Origin: JAVBOP01 sp031550405
GTDB taxonomy: Bacteria; Bacteroidota; Ignavibacteria; Kapaibacteriales; UBA2268
Length of the DNA stretch: 11,569 bases
Direction: 5' to 3'
Assembly (NCBI GenBank): GCA_031550405.1
Contig: JAVBOP010000122.1
Span: forward strand, 1-11,569
A program made the translations under genes and the position numbers. The first letter of the stretch is position 1. Each line of letters opens with the position of its first letter. This document shows positions 1 to 5,391 of the stretch, one piece after another. Below the pieces are notes generated by a model. That model saw only the letters and a list, made by a program, of their open reading frames with translations, ran no database searches and was not told the DNA's origin.

Positions 1-48
1 TATACATATTCTTTTAATTTGGTATTATATTACTACTTACAAATATAC

Positions 49-85
49 AAAAAAAACAGCGATACAGGTTATTGGCTGTATCGCT
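49..85 (-). terminator. Intrinsic terminator of the leftward secreted-protein gene
   Basis: A perfect 10-bp inverted repeat, AGCGATACAG (58-67) and CTGTATCGCT (76-85), encloses an 8-nt loop. Read on the minus strand, the hairpin is followed after one G by eight T (49-56). It begins 23 bp after the stop codon of the gene at 109-816, which it should terminate. Confidence 0.9.
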
Positions 86-108
86 TTGAAAATCTTAATC
101 AATGCCGG

Positions 109-816
109 TTAATTTGCTGCTTTGCAGAACTCATGCGTTGCAATAATAATTTCACCGTATCCCTCAATAGTTTGATTGACGATAACGGCATATCTACAGC
201 CCATAGGCAATGCGCCAATACTGATAGTAGCTGAATTATTAACAACGATTACGCCTGTTGCAAACAGTCCTGTAGATAAGTCAACTATCTGTACTTTAAC
301 AGGCTTATCGGATTGAATATCGATGCTATTAACATGTTCTGTAAATGTAATATTAGCGGTAGAAATATCAATTCGTTCAAATTTAAAATGATAAATCCGA
401 ATTGTATCATGTGGAGATACGACACTATCCTTTTTTTCAGCAGGAATATAACGCGATAAGGCTTCTGCCATAGTTAATTTTGCATCATTTGCTCGGTCGC
501 GGGTAGCCTTTAACCAAACATCTTCCAATGTAGTAATAATAGTATCCTTATATACAGTATCAATAAATGCTATAATTCCTTTGGGGTATTCTCCCGTTTT
601 GGTTGTATTGCCATCGCAATCATTTGATTCTGTATATACTGCATGTCCAGCTGCATCTCTAATAACTTCGACACAACCTTCGACACTGTCTCTGCCAGGA
701 CACGGCCATTTCGTAACTTCCATGAAATATCCTGAAGGAAGCGCACTTGCTTCCTGCGAATTAATTGCCATCATACCTATAATCGTGATGGCGGCGATTA
801 GAAACATTTTTCTCAT
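109..816 (-). CDS. Secreted or periplasmic protein of unknown function
   Basis: A 235-residue protein that I do not recognise. Residues 1-25 form a typical signal peptide: MRKM, a hydrophobic core at about 5-18, then ASA at 23-25 as a likely signal peptidase I site. There is no lipobox cysteine, so it should be released into the periplasm or outside the cell. The mature part has five cysteines (39, 48, 67, 207, 231), which could form disulfides. The stretch at about 165-230 alternates hydrophobic residues and contains VQIVDLSTG, then ISIGALPMG and YAVIV. This is a beta-sandwich pattern vaguely like C-terminal sorting or Fn3-like domains, but too weak to assign. The start is fixed by the signal peptide. 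The gene stands alone, is divergent from the 1104-2396 operon and ends in a strong terminator. Coding is supported by length, signal peptide and terminator. Confidence 0.8.
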   Translation of the reverse strand: MRKMFLIAAITIIGMMAINSQEASALPSGYFMEVTKWPCPGRDSVEGCVEVIRDAAGHAVYTESNDCDGNTTKTGEYPKGIIAFIDTVYKDTIITTLEDVWLKATRDRANDAKLTMAEALSRYIPAEKKDSVVSPHDTIRIYHFKFERIDISTANITFTEHVNSIDIQSDKPVKVQIVDLSTGLFATGVIVVNNSATISIGALPMGCRYAVIVNQTIEGYGEIIIATHEFCKAAN

Positions 817-856
817 TTCGTATTTCCAAAATTGGTTAATAAAAAAAATTATAATG

Positions 857-864
857 CAAAATTA
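857..864 (-). promoter_or_regulatory. Candidate -7 promoter box (TAATTTTG) for the secreted-protein gene
   Basis: On the minus strand the sequence reads TAATTTTG, matching the Bacteroidota TAnnTTTG -7 element, 40 bp upstream of the ATG. No TTG is visible at the expected -33 position. A run of nine C (877-885) lies in the region that would be the spacer. Confidence 0.35.
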
Positions 865-876
865 AGTATAATTTTA

Positions 877-885
877 CCCCCCCCC
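877..885. repeat. Homopolymeric C9 tract
   Basis: Nine consecutive C on the plus strand stand in an otherwise very AT-rich intergenic stretch. They are followed directly by GTCAG, so the last four C plus GTCAG repeat the nine bases CCCCGTCAG found at one end of the 5255-5370 element. The tract could be a slippage-prone site near the leftward promoter, or the remnant of a repeat end. Confidence 0.7.
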
Positions 886-1025
886 GTCAGTAGTTTTACC
901 TACATATTGAAAAATATTTTTTTTATATTTAAAAATAAATAAGATATGCTTGCCTGTACCTGATTTTTCATATACAATGATTTTATAAGGTTTGAAAAAA
1001 TTTAGATAGTTTTAATTGATAAAAA

Positions 1026-1056
1026 TTGCATATTACTTGGGAAGTTTGTATTTTTG
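1026..1056 (+). promoter_or_regulatory. Bacteroidota-type promoter of the hypothetical gene-lptB operon
   Basis: TATTTTTG (1049-1056) fits the -7 consensus TAnnTTTG. TTG (1026-1028) lies 20 bp upstream, close to the usual TTG-N19 arrangement of the -33 box. The box is 47 bp before the ATG at 1104, a normal leader length. This is the only candidate promoter in the window with both elements well spaced. Confidence 0.5.
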
Positions 1057-1103
1057 ATGATTAAAGTGTGTATTAATTTTTTTAGAATCAAATATAAAGA
1101 TTC

Positions 1104-1634
1104 ATGAGCGTTAAATCAACCAAAGAACATGTTGCTCAAATAATAGATTTGCTGCAGACCCAGAATCGCAATGCCCGCAAACGCATAAAAGAGAGACAGC
1201 TTGCGGCTTCGGAAAATCACAGGCGAAGCAAAATTGCTTTCGATAAATATAATCTTATCAAAAATTACGTATCGAACACTTTGATTGAAAAATTAAATAA
1301 CGCTCGTGAAAATCAGCGGTATACCTTATTTTTGACAGATAATTCTTCTTCTGCATCTCATAATGATATTCTGCCATATTTCAAAATTATTATAAAGAAC
1401 AATGTGTCTAATTATACTAATTTTATCTCTGTTAGCTTTAACTTGGATGTTTTTTTTATCAAACAAAAAAAAATTAATTCAAACAATGAATTGGATATAA
1501 CTGAAATGCAAGTTCCTGTTGGGAAGTTTAATAAGCTGAACATGAGAATAATATTATTTAATTATTTTTCAGAAATTATAGCAAAAGATACTTTCCGCCG
1601 CTATCCTGCATATTTAAACGAAGAGAATTATTAA
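1104..1634 (+). CDS. Hypothetical basic protein encoded just upstream of lptB
   Basis: A 176-residue protein that I do not recognise. Residues 1-70 are rich in K, R, Q, N and E and look like one or two long amphipathic helices, possibly coiled coil (KEHVAQIIDLLQTQ onward, then RKRIKERQ). Residues 72-115 and 135-160 look like mixed beta/alpha structure with many N, I and F. There is no signal peptide or membrane segment, so it is probably cytoplasmic. The stop lies only 9 bp before the lptB start, so the two are almost certainly co-transcribed and perhaps translationally coupled. It has none of the sequence character of LptA or LptC, which are often neighbours of lptB elsewhere. No clear Shine-Dalgarno sequence precedes the ATG. 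Coding is supported by the tight operon spacing and the upstream promoter match; its function is unknown. Confidence 0.75.
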   Translation: MSVKSTKEHVAQIIDLLQTQNRNARKRIKERQLAASENHRRSKIAFDKYNLIKNYVSNTLIEKLNNARENQRYTLFLTDNSSSASHNDILPYFKIIIKNNVSNYTNFISVSFNLDVFFIKQKKINSNNELDITEMQVPVGKFNKLNMRIILFNYFSEIIAKDTFRRYPAYLNEENY

Positions 1635-1643
1635 TTTTTATTC

Positions 1644-2396
1644 ATGGAAATAGACGACTCAACTTCAACTTTAAGTGCCGACCAGTTAATTAAGAAATAT
1701 AAGAAACGAACTGTTGTGAAAGGCGTTTCTCTGGAGATAAGGCAAGGCGAAATTGTAGGCTTGCTTGGTCCGAATGGAGCAGGCAAAACCACGACTTTTT
1801 ATATGATTGTTGGTATGATTAAACCAAATTCGGGCAGAGTTGAAATAAATAAAAAAAATATTACTAACAAAGCCATGTACCGCCGCTCACGTCTTGGCAT
1901 CAGCTATTTGCCACAGGAAGCCTCTATTTTTCGCAAGATGTCGGTTGAAAACAATATAAAGGCAATTTTAGAATTGCAACCGATGAAGCGAAGGGAACGC
2001 AAGGAGCGCCTGGAGGAATTGCTGGAAAAATTTAGAATAACGCACATACGAAAAAGCAAGGGCTATATGCTTTCTGGCGGCGAACGGCGGCGATGTGAAA
2101 TAGCGAGAACTCTGGCTTCAAATCCCAAATTTGTACTGCTTGACGAGCCGTTTGCAGGCATTGATCCGATTGCTGTTGAAGATATAATGAGCATGGTTAG
2201 AGACCTTAAAAATCACGGGATTGGCGTTCTCATAACCGACCATAATGTTCACGAAACGCTGTCGATTACAGACCGTTCCTACATTTTGATTGACGGCAAC
2301 ATTTACATTGCCGGCACTGCCGAGGAAATTGCCTCCAACGAAGAAGTTCGCAAATTATACTTGGGCAATAATTTCACATTAGAAAGGTATAATTAA
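1644..2396 (+). CDS. lptB: LPS export ABC transporter ATP-binding protein LptB
   Basis: A 250-residue cytoplasmic ATPase that powers extraction of lipopolysaccharide from the inner membrane with the LptF/LptG permeases. All ABC motifs are present: Walker A GPNGAGKTT at 42-50, Q-loop in LPQEASIF with Gln91, signature LSGGERRR at 143-150, Walker B FVLLDEPFAGID at 163-174, and H-loop His200 in ITDHNV. LPQEASIFRK, LSGGERRRCEIART, DEPFAGIDPI and LITDHNVHETL are the characteristic LptB versions of these motifs, which separates it from the related branched-chain amino acid ATPases (LivF/LivG). The length is slightly above the roughly 240 residues of enterobacterial LptB, because of a short polar N-terminal extension. 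No other lpt gene is in the window. An AT-only palindrome (2399-2410) overlies the 3' end but is not a convincing terminator. Confidence 0.95.
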   Translation: MEIDDSTSTLSADQLIKKYKKRTVVKGVSLEIRQGEIVGLLGPNGAGKTTTFYMIVGMIKPNSGRVEINKKNITNKAMYRRSRLGISYLPQEASIFRKMSVENNIKAILELQPMKRRERKERLEELLEKFRITHIRKSKGYMLSGGERRRCEIARTLASNPKFVLLDEPFAGIDPIAVEDIMSMVRDLKNHGIGVLITDHNVHETLSITDRSYILIDGNIYIAGTAEEIASNEEVRKLYLGNNFTLERYN

Positions 2397-2448
2397 AATT
2401 TATTAATAAATATATTGAAGTGTATTTCAGGGTTAATTAAAATATATG

Positions 2449-2460
2449 GGTATATATACC
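2449..2460. promoter_or_regulatory. Perfect 12-bp palindrome GGTATATATACC, possible operator
   Basis: GGTATATATACC is identical to its reverse complement. It lies 74 bp upstream of the ATG of the PocR-like gene, in the 138-bp gap after lptB. The GC-capped ends make it less trivial than the surrounding AT palindromes. No TAnnTTTG box or well-spaced sigma-70 pair was found in this gap. It may be an operator or a chance palindrome. Confidence 0.3.
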
Positions 2461-2534
2461 GTCTTCATTGACTTAATAAAATATATTAAAACCCGCTAAA
2501 CCAAACTGATTGACAATAAAATATTTCTAAGAAT

Positions 2535-3059
2535 ATGAAAATAATAGAATTAATAGAAAGTATAGATTTAGGTGAAATTAATTCTATAACGGATTTGCTG
2601 AATGTTATATATGATAAAATAGAAATTCCTGTTGCTATTTTTGATGATGCAGGACAATTGCTATATATTTATGAAAATGCGCATAATTGTAAATGTTTTT
2701 ATAGAAAATATGAAAAAGCGTCTTCATATTGCTCGCTGCTGATTCCAACCTTTACCGCTAATGTTATCAAAAGAATTACGATGGACAAATTGTGCGATAG
2801 CAGAGTTAGGATTTCGACTAAATTTGTAACCATAGGTGATAAGGTTTTTGCGCTGGCTTTGTTTCAATTTGTTTTGGATACGGATGAATATGCAAGCAAT
2901 ACCGAAAATTTAGAATTGCAGGCAAAAGCCAATGGAATTGATATTCAATGGCGTCCAACGGTAATAACAGCGAAGGATAGAGAGTATATTTTTTCTTTTC
3001 TTATTGGCGCTTTGGAAAATCTAAAAGTTGATAATTATCTGAATAATACAATTGAATAG
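2535..3059 (+). CDS. Stand-alone PocR-like ligand-sensing domain protein (tentative)
   Basis: A 174-residue soluble protein without signal peptide or membrane helix. The order of elements resembles PocR-type (PAS-like) sensory domains. An amphipathic helix lies at 16-28. A strand-turn-strand IPVAIFDDAGQLLYIYE follows at 31-47, comparable to the family's 'DpdGrvly' segment. Cysteines 52, 54 and 66 fall where PocR domains have conserved cysteines, and Cys87 precedes a second sheet (VRISTKFVTIGDKVFALALFQFV). The C-terminal helix pair contains KANGIDIQWRP and YIFSFLIGALENL, like the family's closing helices. The usual C-x-x-G-L motif is not evident, so the match is remote. Normally this domain is fused to an AraC-type helix-turn-helix, histidine kinase or GGDEF output; none is present here. 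Neighbours are lptB and lepB, but each gap exceeds 130 bp. The family call is made from memory of the fold pattern. Confidence 0.75.
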   Translation: MKIIELIESIDLGEINSITDLLNVIYDKIEIPVAIFDDAGQLLYIYENAHNCKCFYRKYEKASSYCSLLIPTFTANVIKRITMDKLCDSRVRISTKFVTIGDKVFALALFQFVLDTDEYASNTENLELQAKANGIDIQWRPTVITAKDREYIFSFLIGALENLKVDNYLNNTIE

Positions 3060-3120
3060 CATCGCAAATTATGAATATTTTTTAATAATTCATCTTCCTA
3101 TTGCTTTCACCATTCTGCGA

Positions 3121-3147
3121 ATGCAAAAATGTGTGCATATTTTTTTT
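3121..3147 (+). terminator. Weak candidate terminator after the PocR-like gene
   Basis: ATGCA (3121-3125) pairs with TGCAT (3134-3138) around an 8-nt loop. One A follows, then eight T (3140-3147). The stem is short, so this is tentative. It lies 62 bp after the stop codon. Apart from this and the lepB promoter region, the 282-bp gap 3060-3341 holds nothing I can support. Confidence 0.35.
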
Positions 3148-3284
3148 AAGATTTCGTTATGACATTTGTTAATAATGATGCTGTGCGAGTTGAACGGAAG
3201 AAGACAAAAAGTATGATATAGCAAATCTTCTCAGTAAGGAAGTAAAAAATAATTTGTGCAAACTAAGTTTTTTTGAAGTCTCTA

Positions 3285-3330
3285 TAATTTTGAAAACCAA
3301 TTAACCTCATAAATACCTTATAATAAGGAG
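3285..3330 (+). promoter_or_regulatory. Candidate -7 box and ribosome binding site for lepB
   Basis: TAATTTTG (3285-3292) matches TAnnTTTG 49 bp before the lepB start. No TTG is found at the -33 spacing. AAGGAG (3325-3330) is a good Shine-Dalgarno sequence, though its 11-nt spacing to the ATG at 3342 is slightly long. Confidence 0.4.
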
Positions 3331-3341
3331 AATTAAACTAA

Positions 3342-4283
3342 ATGAAAATATCAAGCATAGTACAAAAAATAAATGATTATAGAAAAAAAAATAAAGCAAT
3401 GAAAGATGCTAAAAAGCCGCAAACCTTTACCGAAGCACTACTTTCCTGGGTAAAAACTGTTGTCGGTGCATTAGTTTTCGTAATGATTTTACACAGCCTG
3501 CTTATCGCTTCGTTTATCGTACCGACAGGCTCTATGGAAAACACAGTAATGACAGGCGATTTCCTTCTGGTAAACAAATTATTCGGTCCATCAACTCCGC
3601 AAATAATCCCATTTTTCAATATTCCCTTGCCATACAAAATGTTGCCTTCGCTCTCCGATCCGGACCGCGGCGATGTTATAGTATTCGTATTTCCGGGCAC
3701 ACGAGATGAAATCGAAGCGAAAGAATTTCAATACTATTTGAAGCGCTGTATAGCTTTGCCCGGCGACACATTGCAGATAATAGATAATTTAGTTTATGTG
3801 AATGGCAAGCCGCAACCTCTTGCAGAAAACGGTATTGTGTTGAAAAATCAGCCCAAAGATCCGATGGAAGTGTTCCGCACTTTTCCCAAAGGCGCAAATT
3901 TTACACACGACAACTATGGTCCTGTCCGCATACCCAAAAAGGGAGATACCGTGCTTTTGCATGCCCAAAATTATCAAATTTGGGATACTTTCATAATGCG
4001 TGAAGGTCATCAAATCTCCATTAGCAATGGAGCGATTTCAATTGATTCACGACAAACGGACAAATATGTTGTTGAGCAAGATTACTATTTTGGCATGGGC
4101 GACAATCGTGATTGCAGCTCCGACAGCCGCTATTGGGGCTTTATTCCTCGCAGACACATACTTGGCTCGCCGATATTTTGCTGGCTTTCTTGGGAAATAT
4201 ACGACGAAAATAACCACGAGCGCTCCTTATTTGGCAAGCTCGCCAACATTCGCTGGAGCAGAATCGGCAGCTGCATCAACTAG
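3342..4283 (+). CDS. lepB: Signal peptidase I
   Basis: A 313-residue membrane-anchored serine endopeptidase that removes signal peptides from exported proteins on the periplasmic face. A basic cytoplasmic N-terminus (1-28) is followed by one membrane helix at about 36-58. The catalytic Ser64 lies in FIVPTGSMENTV (box B) and the general base Lys134 in YYLKRCIALPGD (box D). Box E, MGDNRDCSSDSRYWG, lies at 252-266, followed by GFIPRRHILGSP. An insert of about 100 residues between boxes D and E makes up the extra length over short Gram-positive enzymes; long periplasmic inserts are normal in Gram-negative LepB. The start is supported by AAGGAG upstream and by the expected N-terminal topology. It is convergent with the DUF5683 gene, a neighbour also seen near lepB in many Bacteroidota. 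The 235-residue secreted protein and the DUF5683 protein here are plausible substrates. Confidence 0.96.
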   Translation: MKISSIVQKINDYRKKNKAMKDAKKPQTFTEALLSWVKTVVGALVFVMILHSLLIASFIVPTGSMENTVMTGDFLLVNKLFGPSTPQIIPFFNIPLPYKMLPSLSDPDRGDVIVFVFPGTRDEIEAKEFQYYLKRCIALPGDTLQIIDNLVYVNGKPQPLAENGIVLKNQPKDPMEVFRTFPKGANFTHDNYGPVRIPKKGDTVLLHAQNYQIWDTFIMREGHQISISNGAISIDSRQTDKYVVEQDYYFGMGDNRDCSSDSRYWGFIPRRHILGSPIFCWLSWEIYDENNHERSLFGKLANIRWSRIGSCIN

Positions 4284-4330
4284 GTCCTGTTAATGCTATT
4301 ATAAATAATCAAAAAATTATCGAAAATGCA

Positions 4331-4516
4331 ACGAACATTATGCCGGTTTTGTTAAGTAATTAGTAAAGCATGGAGGTAGCTTCAATATGTTCGTACAATT
4401 ATACTATAAATTTGTATTAGCAAATGGTATAATTTGTATTTTATGGTATACTTAAATGAGTTTTTAACAAAAAATACGATAAAAAATATCTGCAATTGTG
4501 ATTATACCACGAACAT
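4331..4516. repeat. Octamer ACGAACAT present three times in the convergent spacer
   Basis: ACGAACAT occurs on the plus strand at 4331-4338 and 4509-4516, and as its reverse complement ATGTTCGT at 4387-4394. Between the latter two there is another inverted pair, GGTATAAT (4426-4433) and ATTATACC (4501-4508). The 130-bp stretch 4387-4516 is therefore bounded by nested short inverted repeats. No gene or clear rho-independent terminator was found in 4284-4558. The arrangement could be a decayed mobile repeat, a structured RNA or a protein-binding array. Confidence 0.4.
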
Positions 4517-4558
4517 TTATATATATAGATAATCATTCCAAGAAATAATTAATATATC

Positions 4559-5107
4559 TCAAAATTTATAGCTAACTTTAAGAGATATGTTGGGAATTAA
4601 GGGCATCGTAGAAATTGAGGTTGGAGAAATGTAAAATTGTAGATTGTTGCCAACATTAAATCCAAATAAATGCGAGCCGGTATAAGCATCAATCGCCGCA
4701 AGCGTATATACTCCCAGCAAAAAAAAGCCAGCCATATCCCGATTATCGATAGAATTTTCTCGTTGATTTTTTAATTGATTGTACTCCGATGAAGCTTTAT
4801 CGGAAATAGCATCCATTTGATTTTTATAGTTATTAGCAGTAACCGTATTATCTATAACGACATACCACAAGCTGACTGCTCCTGCAAAAAAAACAGGTGC
4901 TTTCCAATAATTTTCACAATACAGCTGTCCCCATCCCGGACATGCCAATGAACGCCAAATAGCACCCGAAGGTGATTTTATTTGTGCTTGAGTATCTACA
5001 TTATTGATATGTTCCATTTGCGCCACATCCTTAACTGTATCTTGTTTTGCTTGCAACATATAATTTTCGAAAACCAAAAGAATTATAAGCAATAGTATTT
5101 GTCTCAT
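4559..5107 (-). CDS. DUF5683 family membrane protein
   Basis: A 182-residue protein with a signal peptide or N-terminal anchor at 1-20 (MRQILLLIILLVFENYMLQA). The DUF5683 hallmarks follow in order. A proline/serine lead-in with WRSLACPGWGQLY is at 51-63, then the WKAPVFFAGAVSLWYVV membrane segment at 68-84. A polar stretch carries N and R residues, then RDMAGFFLLGVYTLAAIDAY at 123-142 forms a second membrane segment. A DAYTGSHLFGFNVG motif is at 140-153. The protein ends ISLKVSYKF with a terminal aromatic, resembling an outer-membrane beta-strand. The family is typical of Bacteroidota and its biochemical role is unknown; I recall it beside parB, dapB and lepB in many genomes, and lepB is the convergent neighbour here. 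The start is fixed by the hydrophobic N-terminus. No Shine-Dalgarno sequence is seen, and the candidate promoter lies almost on the start codon. Confidence 0.88.
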   Translation of the reverse strand: MRQILLLIILLVFENYMLQAKQDTVKDVAQMEHINNVDTQAQIKSPSGAIWRSLACPGWGQLYCENYWKAPVFFAGAVSLWYVVIDNTVTANNYKNQMDAISDKASSEYNQLKNQRENSIDNRDMAGFFLLGVYTLAAIDAYTGSHLFGFNVGNNLQFYISPTSISTMPLIPNISLKVSYKF

Positions 5108-5113
5108 AGATTA

Positions 5114-5121
5114 CAAAACTA
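5114..5121 (-). promoter_or_regulatory. Candidate -7 box (TAGTTTTG) very close to the DUF5683 start
   Basis: TAGTTTTG on the minus strand fits TAnnTTTG and ends only 6 bp before the ATG. If used, transcription would begin at or within a few bases of the start codon, giving a leaderless or nearly leaderless mRNA. No -33 TTG is seen at the normal distance, so a chance match is possible. Confidence 0.3.
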
Positions 5122-5254
5122 ACATTTTTTTTTGATTATATTTTAAAAGTGGTGTTTTCTCCATTAGCTTGCAAGCAATAATATTTTCGAGAATGTTATC
5201 TAAAGATAGCAAAATAAATTTTGTATAATTTTTATGAATATTTTTTCATAACCT

Positions 5255-5370
5255 ACCCCGTCAGCTTTCAACTGCCACCCCTTCTGGGAAGGAGAATGTA
5301 TAACATTATGTAAATATTGGTAGTTACATGATTCCACTCTTGTAGATAAAGTGCTGCGAAGCGACGGGGT
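5255..5370. repeat. MITE-like inverted-repeat element
   Basis: The 116-bp stretch begins ACCCCGTC (5255-5262) and ends GACGGGGT (5363-5370), perfect 8-bp terminal inverted repeats. The arms remain similar further in. Read inwards on each strand, they share GCTT soon after the end, a C/T-rich block, and AAGGAGAATG versus AGAGTGGAATC. They finish in ATGTAA (5308-5313) and TTACAT (5324-5329) around a 10-nt centre. The element is GC-richer than its flanks, has no ORF, and could fold as one long imperfect hairpin. It lies in the 284-bp gap between the DUF5683 and ATPase genes, starting 22 bp past the ATPase stop, and could also act as that gene's transcript end. No target-site duplication was identified. 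Confidence 0.6.
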
Positions 5371-5391
5371 GTTTGACTTTTCGCACAAACT

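Noticed and set aside
19..234. 71-codon plus-strand frame at the window start
   Set aside because: It runs through the terminator hairpin at 49-85 and antisense to the 3' end of the secreted-protein gene. It has no recognisable domain.
2399..2410. AT-only palindrome TTTATTAATAAA after lptB as a terminator
   Set aside because: No G-C pairs, no loop and no T-tract; expected by chance in this base composition.
3159..3221. 20-codon frame (MTFVNNDAVR...) in the gap before lepB
   Set aside because: No ribosome binding site, no conservation evidence and ordinary chance length for AT-rich DNA.
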